From Gammaproteobacteria bacterium UBA1119 (lineage in GTDB: Bacteria; Pseudomonadota; Gammaproteobacteria; Pseudomonadales; Azotimanducaceae), in the NCBI GenBank assembly GCA_002313255.1, contig DCBA01000121.1, positions 1 to 39,910 on the forward strand: a stretch of 39,910 nucleotides of DNA. Reading direction: 5' to 3'. The translations under genes were made by a program, and so were the position numbers. Positions 8,215-17,079 of the stretch are shown here, in pieces; position 1 is the first letter of the stretch, and every line of letters starts with the position of its first letter. Under the pieces are notes generated by a model, which saw only the letters and a program-made list of their open reading frames with translations, searched no databases and was not told the DNA's origin.

Positions 8215-8277
8215 AACTGAATTAGCAAATAAAATCAATGAGTTATCTATATGTGCGTGTAGGCAATTGGAATGAAT

Positions 8278-8294
8278 TGCACGGCCATAATGCA
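8278..8294. promoter_or_regulatory. NtrC-type binding site, proximal
   Basis: TGCAC-N7-ATGCA matches the 17-bp NtrC palindrome TGCAC-N7-GTGCA with one arm mismatch. Its centre is 22 bp, about two helical turns, from the perfect distal site and about 98 bp upstream of the predicted start. Paired sites on one DNA face are what NtrC needs to form an active oligomer. Confidence 0.65.
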
Positions 8295-8299
8295 CCCGA

Positions 8300-8316
8300 T
8301 GCACTCTTTTGGTGCA
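8300..8316. promoter_or_regulatory. NtrC-type binding site, distal
   Basis: TGCACTCTTTTGGTGCA has both perfect 5-base arms of the NtrC consensus and the TTTTGG core seen in strong sites. It is centred about 120 bp upstream of the predicted sigma-54 start, within the usual enhancer distance, and only 39 bp past the stop of the dehydrogenase gene. Confidence 0.8.
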
Positions 8317-8354
8317 TCGTGGTCGCACCGTTTTACGAGTTTCTCCTCGCGCTC

Positions 8355-10862
8355 TTACATGGCGTCTATCCACGAGCCAATTAGGGCGACGCCCACCTCG
8401 TCAACTCGATGCTTTGCGACAGGAGGCATAGCGTTGGTTCCAAGCGCACGCATGCGTTCCCACACAATGCTTGTCTCTTTACTGCCAGGATCTACAAGGC
8501 GGGGAGAAACAATGCCGAGATCTCCCTTTATGGGGGCGACATCGACAACACCCATGTCAGCCTCGTTGGTGTCAACGCGAAAATCGAGGGCTAACCCATT
8601 GTTCGCTGATGGGTGATGGCAGCTCGAACAGTTTACGTCCAGGTACTCTCTGGCATTGGGGGTTGAATTGAACGCCTCATATTCGGCCGCTCGTTTGATG
8701 CTGGCGCTAAAAAGATTGATGTGGTTGTACGTACGGAGTTGATTGTCTGTCAACGTCGGGTATGCGAAGTCACGGTTAAGCTGACGGGTCTTGGCACCCA
8801 GTGCAAAACCCGCCGCGCTGTTGTGGCACATTAAGCAGTCGGTGCTCGATAAGTAATCGTAGTCAACAGTCGTCATGCCTCCTGCGGCTTTGGTGATTAG
8901 CAAACTCTCGGTCTCTCGGCGTCCGACCAACACAGCGTCAGTTTGGCTTTCGTTCCAGCGGTAGGCGAACCCGGCCCAATCCCCAGTCCGCCGCACAAGG
9001 ACACGAGTCTCCAACCGACGCAATGACGCGACATCCCCCTCGTCCATCTGCATCCCGAGGTGTTGAACCAATACGGAGCCGCTTGGATACGCCCAACGTT
9101 CTGTCGAACTGAAGTCAATGCCCAAACTGTTGGGAACAGCCAGCCAACGGCGCGCTCTAGCACCCGAAGAATATGCGGGAACATTTACGTCGTATTCGAT
9201 AAAGCCTGAAGCGGGCGTTAAGGTCGAAAGATCCGAAAAAATATTCGTCATCGACAACTTCGTTGGGAACGAAGTGCTGTTTGAAGATTCTTCCAAACCG
9301 TGTATTTCGCCACTTCGAGACACTAGAAACAGTTCCGCATCGTTCCCCTCTCCGAAGGATGCGAGCTGGTTAGTCGTTCCGATAGCCGTATTGAAAAGCA
9401 CGCTCGATCCGCCATATCCCAGACTCCAAACAGACCCTGAGACGAAGTCGCCGTATACGTATGTGCCGAAGAGTGAGGGCATTTGAGTGCCTCGATAAAC
9501 GTATCCGCCGGTGATGGAAGCACCCTCGGCGCGGCCATATTCGTAGATTGGGGGGATAAAGCTCGAGTCAGGTAAGGTCGTTGAACATCCTGCGTATCGT
9601 TCCGTTCCCTCGAACGGGCACCAACCGTAATTTCCGCCGGCCTCGACGATGTCGATCTCTTCGAGGCGACTCTGCCCGACATCTCCAGCCCAAAGGTTCC
9701 CCGTCTGACGATCAAAGGAAAAACGCCAGGAGTTGCGCAACCCCATGGCAAATATTTCGTCACGTACATTTTCGTTATTACGGAAAGGGTTATCCAACGG
9801 GATGTCGTACGCATCGTCTGAATCCTGTGGGTGTACATCGATCCGCAAAATGGTTCCGAGCAGGGTCATGCCGTTCTGACCGTTTCCATCTGGATCACCA
9901 CCGCTGCCACCATCGCCAAACGCAATGTACAAATAACCGTCCAAAGGGCCGAACGCGAGCATGCCGCCGTTGTGGTTCGAATAAGGTTGCGTGACCCATA
10001 GGAGTTGTTTTTCGGTGTCCAGCGCAATCCTGTCCGTTGCCACGTCCCAACGAAATCGCGAAATGACAGAACGCCGGGGATTCGGGGCGCTGTAATGCAC
10101 ATAGACATACCGGTTCGTGGAAAAATTGGGGTCAAAAGCGAATCCCAACAACCCCTGCTCGTCGTTTCCACCTCCAAACAAAACAACATCGGATAGATCG
10201 AGTACGGCATTCTTTATCGCAATCTCGGAATCGTTTTCAAATCCGTACACGCGGCCCTTTTGCTCAACCACGATCAGTCGATCTTCGCCGGGAACCGCCG
10301 CAAGATATACCGGGAGATCAAACGTCAGTCCGGAAAACACCCGGGAGACGGTAATACTGCCGATCTCCGTAGAATTCGTGGGGAGTGCAACACTCGCGAA
10401 ATCGGAACGCCGGTCAATGCCGAAGATCGTTGCCGTGTCGACGATTCGTCCCACGGTATACGTTTCGATTTCAGACGAATCGTTCCGGACGGCGGTAGAA
10501 CTTAGCGCACCAGCGACCAAAGTCGCGTCTCTGAAGCCATACAGGTACCGGAGAAGCAGTAATCCATCGGTCAGAGCATCTGTCTCCCCATCACCGTCAA
10601 TATCCAGTTGCGCGACGTTGGTTTCCAGGTACGCAGAAATAGCATCTGCGCTCGCCCGTACGGCACTGCTCGAGACCGCGCCTTCACTCAGCGTCGTTCC
10701 AGAAAACCCGAACAGGTATCTTAAGACGAGCAATCCATCTGTTAGAGCTTCAGTCTCGCCATCACCGTCAATATCGAATGAAAAGACTCCTTCCGCCGAC
10801 TGTACGTTCTGAGCCGCTGCGACGAATAAGATTCCTAGTACTGTCAGGGAAAGCCGGCTCAC
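8355..10862 (-). CDS. Secreted dockerin-like / PQQ-type dehydrogenase / diheme cytochrome fusion
   Basis: An 835-residue exported protein. Residues 1-23 are a signal peptide. Residues 28-55 and 86-113 are two dockerin-like calcium repeats (D-I-D-G-D-G-E-T-x-A-L-T-D-G-L-L-x-L-R-Y-L). About 165-525 is a glucose/sorbosone-dehydrogenase (GSDH) six-blade propeller with Y-S-N-H-N-G-G-M-L near 297, F-G-D-G-G-S-G-G-D-P, the G-L-R-N-S-W-R-F-S-F-D motif near 374 and W-A-G-D-V-G-Q. About 530-835 is a tail with two haem-c motifs, C-L-M-C-H at 676 and C-S-S-C-H at 745, and an A-M-P-P Met that could be a haem ligand. It resembles the SO2930-type cytochrome domain. It probably oxidises a sugar or aldose in the periplasm or at the surface and passes electrons to its own haems; substrate and cofactor are not shown. 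It is 246 bases after the TonB-receptor gene, behind a terminator. Confidence 0.85.
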   Translation of the reverse strand: MSRLSLTVLGILFVAAAQNVQSAEGVFSFDIDGDGETEALTDGLLVLRYLFGFSGTTLSEGAVSSSAVRASADAISAYLETNVAQLDIDGDGETDALTDGLLLLRYLYGFRDATLVAGALSSTAVRNDSSEIETYTVGRIVDTATIFGIDRRSDFASVALPTNSTEIGSITVSRVFSGLTFDLPVYLAAVPGEDRLIVVEQKGRVYGFENDSEIAIKNAVLDLSDVVLFGGGNDEQGLLGFAFDPNFSTNRYVYVHYSAPNPRRSVISRFRWDVATDRIALDTEKQLLWVTQPYSNHNGGMLAFGPLDGYLYIAFGDGGSGGDPDGNGQNGMTLLGTILRIDVHPQDSDDAYDIPLDNPFRNNENVRDEIFAMGLRNSWRFSFDRQTGNLWAGDVGQSRLEEIDIVEAGGNYGWCPFEGTERYAGCSTTLPDSSFIPPIYEYGRAEGASITGGYVYRGTQMPSLFGTYVYGDFVSGSVWSLGYGGSSVLFNTAIGTTNQLASFGEGNDAELFLVSRSGEIHGLEESSNSTSFPTKLSMTNIFSDLSTLTPASGFIEYDVNVPAYSSGARARRWLAVPNSLGIDFSSTERWAYPSGSVLVQHLGMQMDEGDVASLRRLETRVLVRRTGDWAGFAYRWNESQTDAVLVGRRETESLLITKAAGGMTTVDYDYLSSTDCLMCHNSAAGFALGAKTRQLNRDFAYPTLTDNQLRTYNHINLFSASIKRAAEYEAFNSTPNAREYLDVNCSSCHHPSANNGLALDFRVDTNEADMGVVDVAPIKGDLGIVSPRLVDPGSKETSIVWERMRALGTNAMPPVAKHRVDEVGVALIGSWIDAM

Positions 10863-11027
10863 GATCTCAACATGTTCCTAGGCCCATCCACGAGTCAAAA
10901 ACCTACAACAAACAGTACCAGTCTAGCCAATCAAAGCCCGGTGCTGTTGTCCCTGTTTTTCCTCACCAACATCTTTGTTCAGCGTCATTACGTCTTATCG
11001 TCTCCTGCCCACAAAAAACAGGCAAAA

Positions 11028-11051
11028 AAAGGGTGCCCATAGGCACCCTTT
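11028..11051 (-). terminator. Rho-independent terminator after the TonB receptor
   Basis: AAAGGGTGCC and GGCACCCTTT form a 10-bp stem around the loop CATA. On the minus strand it is followed by a run of T, and it starts 58 bases after the receptor stop. The reverse direction also has several T, so it may work both ways. It separates the receptor from the dehydrogenase-cytochrome gene. Confidence 0.9.
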
Positions 11052-11108
11052 TCTAGTCGGTAGCGTTCGTAGGCGTTAAAACCCACGAACGCCAACGGTC
11101 ATCGCGCT

Positions 11109-14100
11109 CTAGAACGCGTGCTTCGCTCTCACGAAGAACATCCGACCGCGTGGATCATGAATGGCAAGCTCGATCGAGGCTCCAAACGCACCCAACGGCG
11201 TGGGATATTGGTCAGTGATATTTCGTCCGCCGATCTCAAGCACCGTATTGCTACCACTACCCGTCAATCCATCTAACCGATGGGTGTAGGTAAGGTCGAT
11301 GTAGGTCAGTGCATCGATGTCTGTCGCGGTCCAGGCGGCATCCACTTCCTTGTTCCAGCGCGCTCGCAGTAACAAGTTGGTGTTATCCCTGGACCAGTTC
11401 ACGGTCGCGATCGCACGCTGCTCGGGCAGCGTCGGGATGACGTCAATACCAAGATTTTGTTTACCAACCGCATCGCCTGTCACACCACCGCCCAAGTCAT
11501 AACTGAACTCGTCGATATGCGTGGCTTCGATCCCGACGCGTATGCTGCCGTATTCGTCGCTATGCCAGGTGTAATCGGCGTAAACGTCGATCGCCGTGTG
11601 TTCCATTACCTGCGCGTTCAAGTAGTACGCGTTCACCTGAACGATCGTGTAAGACGGCGCGCCGCCCCGAACGATGTTTGGGTTGGCACAACAATTGAGC
11701 CAAGCAACGGCATCGTCACGACTGACATTAGTCAGGTCGGCTTGCGGATACGCTTCCAAGAACTTGGAAAAATCCGCATCAACGACCCGCGGTCCTCTGA
11801 GCAAGGTGATTCGATCTTCGAAGAAGAAGTTGGAGTAGTCGACCCCAAAGTTGAGATCACAGTTGTCACAAAATTCGTCCAGTGCTACAGAAAAGCCGAC
11901 GTTTGTGATTTCCGCTTGCTCCGGTTCGAGATCGGGATTGCCTTGGAACACGTTGGTTCGATACGTCGCTTCGCGGTCGTTAAACAACAGGTCGTTGGTC
12001 GACTGCAAGAACGAACTCTTGGGCGTAAACCGCTGGGCCATGCTCGGAGCAATAAACGCTGTCGAGAAAGAACCTCTGATCGCTAACCAGTCTAACGGCT
12101 GCCACCGAATGGCAATTTTTGGGTCGTACGAAGAACCGATCCCGGCGTAAGACGAATACCGTCCGGCAATTTGCATCTCAGCGTAGCCAAATTGGTCGTC
12201 ATCAACCAACGGCAGAGCGATTTCTGCGAACGCCGATTGCACGGAGTCTGTCGCCCCGTAATCGAGCGAACACGCGTCATACCAGTTGTTGCACTGGTTC
12301 TCGTCGCTCCTGGCGTCCCAGATCAACCTGGTTTTTCGGTATTCGAGGCCAAATGCCCCATCAATCGAACCTGCCCAACCTTCGTGTAATTCCCCGGTAG
12401 CAAGCACGTCGTACGTGAGCAATTTGGTTTTGAGCAAGCGAATCGCGTTGATGTCGATCGAATCGGCAACAAACTGCGTATTCGGATAATCGCCCAAATT
12501 CGGATCTCTCCATGCGCCCGGATCCGTACAGACACGGTTCTCACAGTTAAGCGCGCTGGTTGAAAACGGGTTGTAGTACCGGTATGAGTCGGCAAGTTCC
12601 GTTATGCCCGGCTCAGGACCGATCATCCCCTGGAGACCCAGCAGCACCGCTCGATAACTCTGGTTCTTGCGGAACCGAAGGTCGACGTTCTGTTGCAAAC
12701 TCGCGGTCCCGGTCAAATCCCACCCGTTATCAAAGTTGTAAAGGATCGAGTGATTCATGCGATAGGTGTTGATGTCGTAGGTCGCGTATCCGATGTTCGC
12801 ACCCGACGCATCAAGGTTATTGGGTAACGTTCCCAATTTTCCGAACAAACGTAACGCGGCAATTGTCACGTCTTCGTTAAAGGGAATACCCGACGCAGAA
12901 CTGAATGGCTGATCAGCCAGAATGACCGCACCGGCATCGTCTCGATCGGGAACACCGTCAGCGTTTGCGTCGGCAGCAAACAGCAATTCATTTCCACTCG
13001 CATCAACAGCGCCGTCCCCGTCGCGATCATAGAACGCCCGGTATGGGTTACCTGGATGGTCGCCCATGATCCCGCCAAGGATCAGGTTAATGTCTCGAAT
13101 ACGACCACCCGGGTTGGTGGGGGATCCCCGACTTTGCGATCGTTGCCGCGAATAAATGATGTCCGAGGTGTAAACCATTTGATCGTTGATCTGATACTCG
13201 TAATTCAAATACGTATTCAGAACCTTGTTGGGCGAGACGAAGTTAAAGAACTCGCCAAACTCAAACCGACATATGGCTCCAGAAAGGCGCCCGCTAATGT
13301 TGTTGCGCACGTTGCCGACTTGGTCGGAACCATTGCCACCGGGGCTCTCGGCCACGCCGCAGCCAGGGTCCGCCGTCTGCTGCACCCCCGTAATGGCACC
13401 CGCTGCATCGCGGACCGGCACGTTATAAGAACCTGGGTTACCGGTACCTGAACTCGATACGCTGCGTCCAAGGAGGTTGGCACGCTCTGTTTGGGCTAGT
13501 CCCGTCCTCTCGCGATGCTCCATCGCGAGGGTGAAATACCCTCGGTCCATGGTGTCGCCGATAATAAAGTTTACGACGTATTCATCATGATCGCGGTGGT
13601 GGTCGGTGTTAAAGAACGCGCCGATTTCAGCGCCCTGAAACGCCTTCTTGGGAATCACGTTGATAACCCCTGCGACCGCGTCCGAGCCATAGATGGCCGA
13701 CGCCCCGTCTTTGAGAATATCAATACGCTCGATCGCGATCTGTGGAATAAGGTTGTTCAGGTTGCTATCGAGCACCCGTTTACCGTCCAACAGGGTGAGC
13801 GTCGCGCCCCCACCCAAACCACGGAAGTTCGCCCCCGTTCGGTTTCCTTCTGGGTTGGTTACCGAGTAGTGCGACGAAAACGCGTCCGAACCATAGTTGA
13901 AAGTCTGGTTATAAATGATCTCCCCAAGTGCCGGCGTGGCTTCAGCTTCAATTTCTGCTGCCTCCAGGACCTGCAAAGGTGATGCCGAGTCAAAGTTATC
14001 ACGCTTGATCAAAGATCCCGTGACAATGATCTCTTCGATCATGTCGTCTGCATCATCATCTGCTTGTACCTGGTAAGACCATGCCAACGCACCTAATACA

Positions 14101-14168
14101 AACCAGGACATTCCTCTCAACAGAAGGCGTCCCGGTACTGCACTGTTTCGTGGTTTATTTGTGTGCAT
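11109..14168 (-). CDS. TonB-dependent outer-membrane receptor
   Basis: A 1019-residue energised outer-membrane transporter. Residues 1-36 are a signal peptide ending in Q-V-Q-A. Then comes I-E-E-I-I-V-T-G-S-L-I-K-R, the TonB-box/plug opening. The plug (about 60-180) has N-F-R-G-L-G-G-G-A-T-L-T-L-L-D-G-K-R and I-D-I-L-K-D-G-A-S-A-I-Y-G-S-D-A-V-A-G-V-I-N. The rest is a large barrel ending in M-F-F-V-R-A-K-H-A-F with the required terminal aromatic. Around 380-412 an extracellular loop holds two Asp-rich calcium-type motifs (D-R-D-G-D-G-A-V-D and D-A-N-A-D-G-V-P-D-R-D-D). This type usually takes up carbohydrates or peptides; no substrate can be named. The ATG at 14168 has GGGAGAGG just before it and is preferred over a TTG four codons upstream. 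Confidence 0.92.
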   Translation of the reverse strand: MHTNKPRNSAVPGRLLLRGMSWFVLGALAWSYQVQADDDADDMIEEIIVTGSLIKRDNFDSASPLQVLEAAEIEAEATPALGEIIYNQTFNYGSDAFSSHYSVTNPEGNRTGANFRGLGGGATLTLLDGKRVLDSNLNNLIPQIAIERIDILKDGASAIYGSDAVAGVINVIPKKAFQGAEIGAFFNTDHHRDHDEYVVNFIIGDTMDRGYFTLAMEHRERTGLAQTERANLLGRSVSSSGTGNPGSYNVPVRDAAGAITGVQQTADPGCGVAESPGGNGSDQVGNVRNNISGRLSGAICRFEFGEFFNFVSPNKVLNTYLNYEYQINDQMVYTSDIIYSRQRSQSRGSPTNPGGRIRDINLILGGIMGDHPGNPYRAFYDRDGDGAVDASGNELLFAADANADGVPDRDDAGAVILADQPFSSASGIPFNEDVTIAALRLFGKLGTLPNNLDASGANIGYATYDINTYRMNHSILYNFDNGWDLTGTASLQQNVDLRFRKNQSYRAVLLGLQGMIGPEPGITELADSYRYYNPFSTSALNCENRVCTDPGAWRDPNLGDYPNTQFVADSIDINAIRLLKTKLLTYDVLATGELHEGWAGSIDGAFGLEYRKTRLIWDARSDENQCNNWYDACSLDYGATDSVQSAFAEIALPLVDDDQFGYAEMQIAGRYSSYAGIGSSYDPKIAIRWQPLDWLAIRGSFSTAFIAPSMAQRFTPKSSFLQSTNDLLFNDREATYRTNVFQGNPDLEPEQAEITNVGFSVALDEFCDNCDLNFGVDYSNFFFEDRITLLRGPRVVDADFSKFLEAYPQADLTNVSRDDAVAWLNCCANPNIVRGGAPSYTIVQVNAYYLNAQVMEHTAIDVYADYTWHSDEYGSIRVGIEATHIDEFSYDLGGGVTGDAVGKQNLGIDVIPTLPEQRAIATVNWSRDNTNLLLRARWNKEVDAAWTATDIDALTYIDLTYTHRLDGLTGSGSNTVLEIGGRNITDQYPTPLGAFGASIELAIHDPRGRMFFVRAKHAF

Positions 14169-14454
14169 TACCTCTCCCAAAATTCTGACCTTGTTCCCGT
14201 TTAAGCATTAATCATAATGACTCATTAGTGTCAACTTGTATCTTGGTTGTAACGTATATAGGACCTGACCCCCCCCCCGCTTTAGCGGGAAAGCCATAAG
14301 AAACTCGGTGTCATTTCGATGGCTCCCGTAACAAATGGAAACCGCCCAACCTTCTCCTTACTATTGGCACTTAGAAGGGTTATATCGAACGCCAACGCCA
14401 CAATCACGTTAGTTTGGCGCCTTAACGACGAGGCCCTGTGATCTTACGCTGAGC
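14169..14454. other. Intergenic region with C10 tract, between TonB receptor and orphan gene
   Basis: This 286-base region serves the leftward receptor and the rightward orphan gene. On the minus strand a good -35 hexamer TTGACA (14234-14229) lies about 60 bases before the receptor ATG, but no convincing -10 sits at the right spacing. A run of ten C (14269-14278) and a small CCCGC-TTTA-GCGGG hairpin (14276-14289) are about 100 bases before the ATG. I see no RNA gene or reading frame here. Confidence 0.5.
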
Positions 14455-14922
14455 ATGGCTCGGTTTACCGATCTTGATGTGAAGAACGAAGCCATTAAAT
14501 TTGCACGAAGACGCAGCCGTGAACTGTTCGCCGGCGACGCGTCAAAGGGCTGCGTTATTGCATCAAATATTGCCTTCGCTGCGGTGGTGTTAGGCGCAGA
14601 GCACGTTGATATCAACGAAGACACGGATTGGTGGATCGTCGCGAGTGAAACCCATTGGATGTATCCACGCCCCCCGTCGTATAACGACTGCCTAGAACTC
14701 TTTGATCGAATCGTTCCGTTTCCAGAACAAGGGCCCACAAGCCACCGCCTAAAAATTTATGTGGCAGCGTATGCTGAACATGCCTACGTTCAACGAGAAG
14801 GTGTCGTCACAACGCTTGTAGGCCCACCAGTGACCCCTCCCAAACCCCACCAATCCATAAGTCCGCCATGGTGCACCAACGTGCTCGCCTTTCGAACAGA
14901 CGGCATCAGCGACCCGTCATAG
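14455..14922 (+). CDS. Hypothetical protein, 155 residues
   Basis: I do not recognise this protein. It begins M-A-R-F-T-D-L-D-V-K-N-E-A-I-K-F-A-R-R-R-S-R-E-L-F. It then has a hydrophobic stretch near 33-48 (C-V-I-A-S-N-I-A-F-A-A-V-V-L-G-A), too short and polar to be a clear membrane helix, a D-W-W-I-V-A motif, and a Pro-rich end (P-P-V-T-P-P-K-P). The composition looks like real coding sequence and the opposite strand offers nothing better. No clear ribosome site precedes the ATG, so the start is uncertain. It ends 9 bases before the convergent RRM gene. Confidence 0.5.
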   Translation: MARFTDLDVKNEAIKFARRRSRELFAGDASKGCVIASNIAFAAVVLGAEHVDINEDTDWWIVASETHWMYPRPPSYNDCLELFDRIVPFPEQGPTSHRLKIYVAAYAEHAYVQREGVVTTLVGPPVTPPKPHQSISPPWCTNVLAFRTDGISDPS

Positions 14923-14931
14923 GTCGCCGAA

Positions 14932-15177
14932 CTATCTATCGTTCCCGCGGGCCTCACTAACCCGTAGTGGTCGAGAATCCATTTCGTGGCCGTTAAGTTC
15001 CGCAATCGCCTCGTCCGCACCATCCTCCATCTCAACGAATCCAAAGCCACGGGACTTTCCCGTTTCCCGGTCCGTTATTACGCGTTCAGGGCTAACCGAT
15101 CCGAACACGGCGAAAAGCTCGCGCAACTCCTCGTCTTTCGCACTCCAGAGAAGATTCCCCAGTTTGTTGTTTTTCAC
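14932..15177 (-). CDS. Small RRM RNA-binding protein
   Basis: An 81-residue single RNA-recognition-motif protein. RNP1 is clear (K-S-R-G-F-G-F-V-E-M, residues about 42-51) and is preceded by V-I-T-D-R-E-T-G. A-I-A-E-L-N-G-H-E-M-D-S-R-P-L-R-V follows, the standard end of the fold. RNP2 is unusual: N-K-L-G-N-L has Lys where an aromatic residue normally stacks on RNA. The GTG start at 15177 is supported by GGGAGGGG just upstream. Such proteins bind RNA, often in cold or stress responses; no target is known here. It is 182 bases after ychF and ends close to the convergent orphan gene. Confidence 0.85.
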   Translation of the reverse strand: MKNNKLGNLLWSAKDEELRELFAVFGSVSPERVITDRETGKSRGFGFVEMEDGADEAIAELNGHEMDSRPLRVSEARGNDR

Positions 15178-15359
15178 AATCCCCTCCCATAAACCGCCGA
15201 AAGATCACGCTCAACCGCGTCTTCAGTGGCGTGTCACTTGCGACCCATCGGGATTTACTTTAACGCTTGATCCAGATCGCATTCATCCCCGAAAGGGCAG
15301 CGTTTATGCATCTTGAAGCGTTCGATAACAATCGTCTCGAAGCAATAACTCCCATCGAG

Positions 15360-16451
15360 TCACACGTTAAATCGGAAGTGAACGACATCGCCGTCAGCAA
15401 CCACGTATTCCTTGCCCTCAAGGCGCCACCGCCCTGCTTCCCGAGCCGCCAACTCGCCCCCGTGTTGTACAAAGTCCTCGTAGGCAATTACCTCCGCGCG
15501 AATAAAACCTTTCTCAAAGTCGGTGTGAATGACACCGGCAGCGGCAGGCGCCAATGTGCCCACCGGAATCGTCCAGGCACGCGCCTCTTCTGGACCCGCC
15601 GTAAAGTAACTTTGAAGACCCAGGAGTCGATAGCCAGCGCGAATGACACGATTAAGTCCCGGTTCATCGACGCCAAGATCGGAGATGAATTCCAGTTTTT
15701 CGCTGTCGTCAAGTTCCGCGATTTCCGACTCAATTTTGTTGCATACCGGAACTAACGCCGAACCATCCGAGTCTGCAAGAGACGCGACTTCTGTCAACAA
15801 CGGGTTGTCGACAAATCCGTCTTCAGCAACGTTTGCGATATACATGACTGGTTTGGCGGTAATGAAATGACAATCTTCAATTGCCGTCCGGGAACGCTCA
15901 TCGAGACCCAAATTTCGCACGCATATCCCATCATCAAGCGCCGCTATTACTTTATCGACGACCTCCATGGTCTTTCGCGCGTCTTTATCCCCGGCATTGG
16001 CCATTCGCCTCAGCCTATCGTGAACGCGACCAGCGGTATCGAGATCCGCCAAGGCTAATTCCGTATCGATGATTCCGATATCGTCTGCCGGCGATACGCG
16101 GCCAGAAACATGAACGACGTTTGCATCCTCGAAACAACGAACTACGTGGGCAATTGCTTGCGTTTCTCGAACGTGCGCCAGAAACTGATTACCGAGCCCC
16201 TCACCTTCGGAGGCACCTGCTACCAGGCCAGCGATATCAACAAATTCCATGACACTAGGAATTACTCGCTCCGGCCGAACGATCTCTGCAAGGCGATCCA
16301 ACCTAGGGTCCGGAACCGGTACAACGCCCGTATTCGGCTCGATCGTACAGAAAGGGAAATTCTCCGCCTCAACTTTCGCGTTGGTGAGCGCATTAAATAA
16401 CGTGGACTTGCCAACATTCGGCAACCCCACGATTCCGCAATTAAATCCCAT
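15360..16451 (-). CDS. ychF: Redox-regulated ATPase / ribosome-binding GTPase-family protein YchF
   Basis: A 363-residue OBG-family P-loop protein that prefers ATP and binds ribosomes. Marks are [20 protein letters not shown] at the start, [16 protein letters not shown] (switch 2), the coiled-coil insert near 130-180, and the C-terminal TGS domain ending [11 protein letters not shown]. The ATG at 16451 overlaps the pth stop by one base (TAATG) and fits the family start; an upstream extension inside pth is rejected. pth-ychF is a common gammaproteobacterial pair. Confidence 0.97.
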   Translation of the reverse strand: MGFNCGIVGLPNVGKSTLFNALTNAKVEAENFPFCTIEPNTGVVPVPDPRLDRLAEIVRPERVIPSVMEFVDIAGLVAGASEGEGLGNQFLAHVRETQAIAHVVRCFEDANVVHVSGRVSPADDIGIIDTELALADLDTAGRVHDRLRRMANAGDKDARKTMEVVDKVIAALDDGICVRNLGLDERSRTAIEDCHFITAKPVMYIANVAEDGFVDNPLLTEVASLADSDGSALVPVCNKIESEIAELDDSEKLEFISDLGVDEPGLNRVIRAGYRLLGLQSYFTAGPEEARAWTIPVGTLAPAAAGVIHTDFEKGFIRAEVIAYEDFVQHGGELAAREAGRWRLEGKEYVVADGDVVHFRFNV

Positions 16452-17053
16452 TAAGCGTCGACCTGCCCTTCTTCGGGTGCGTGAAAACGAGTCATCGCTT
16501 TCTGCCAATGCCCTGACAGTGCAAATTCAACGACCTCGTCATCTAGCCAAGCACTCGCGCGCTCTTTATCGAGGTCGTCAGCCGACATCCTCGCCCGTGT
16601 GAGATACGGGGTCATCCTGTCCGGGTCACCTGGATGGCCTACACCAATTCGCAAACGTGCAAAATCAGACGTTCCAGCGAACGCCCCGATCGCACTCTTA
16701 ATTCCGTTATGACCATTGTGCCCACCTCCCAACCTTATCTTGGACACCCCAACCGGAAAAGCAACGTCGTCGTAAACAATAAGAATCTCGGACGGCGCAA
16801 TCTTGAAGAAACGAGCTGTTGCTCCAATAGATTCGCCCGAGGCATTCATGAACGTCGTCGGGAAAAGAACTCGCACCTCTTGGCCAAAGAGCTCAGCACG
16901 CCCACTTTCACCTAGGAAACGAGACTCTGCTCCTAATGCAATTTCAAAACGATCTGAAAAACATCGTAACCAGCGTTCGCCCGCATTGTGGCGGGTCGAG
17001 GCATATTCACGCCCCGGATTACCAAGTCCTACGATCAGCCGTAGGTCCGCCAC
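16451..17053 (-). CDS. pth: Peptidyl-tRNA hydrolase
   Basis: A 200-residue Pth that frees tRNA from peptides dropped by stalled ribosomes. Key residues are visible: G-L-G-N-P-G (Asn10), T-R-H-N-A-G with the catalytic His, F-M-N-A-S-G, Y-D-D-V for the catalytic Asp, and [11 protein letters not shown]. It starts with GTG behind GGGAGG, 26 bases after rplY, and its stop overlaps the ychF ATG. The order rplY-pth-ychF suggests one transcript. Confidence 0.97.
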   Translation of the reverse strand: MADLRLIVGLGNPGREYASTRHNAGERWLRCFSDRFEIALGAESRFLGESGRAELFGQEVRVLFPTTFMNASGESIGATARFFKIAPSEILIVYDDVAFPVGVSKIRLGGGHNGHNGIKSAIGAFAGTSDFARLRIGVGHPGDPDRMTPYLTRARMSADDLDKERASAWLDDEVVEFALSGHWQKAMTRFHAPEEGQVDA

Positions 17054-17079
17054 TCCGGCCTCCCTACCGACGCCCGAAA

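Noticed and set aside
10555..10790. Nucleotide similarity between two stretches in the dehydrogenase gene
   Set aside because: This reflects the two dockerin-like protein repeats, already described, not a separate DNA element.
11063..11092. GCGTTCGT/ACGAACGC inverted repeat just after the TonB receptor
   Set aside because: It has a long interrupted loop and no T tract; the better terminator is at 11028-11051.
15267..15755. Long plus-strand reading frame opposite ychF
   Set aside because: It is antisense to a clear, conserved gene and has no recognisable domain.
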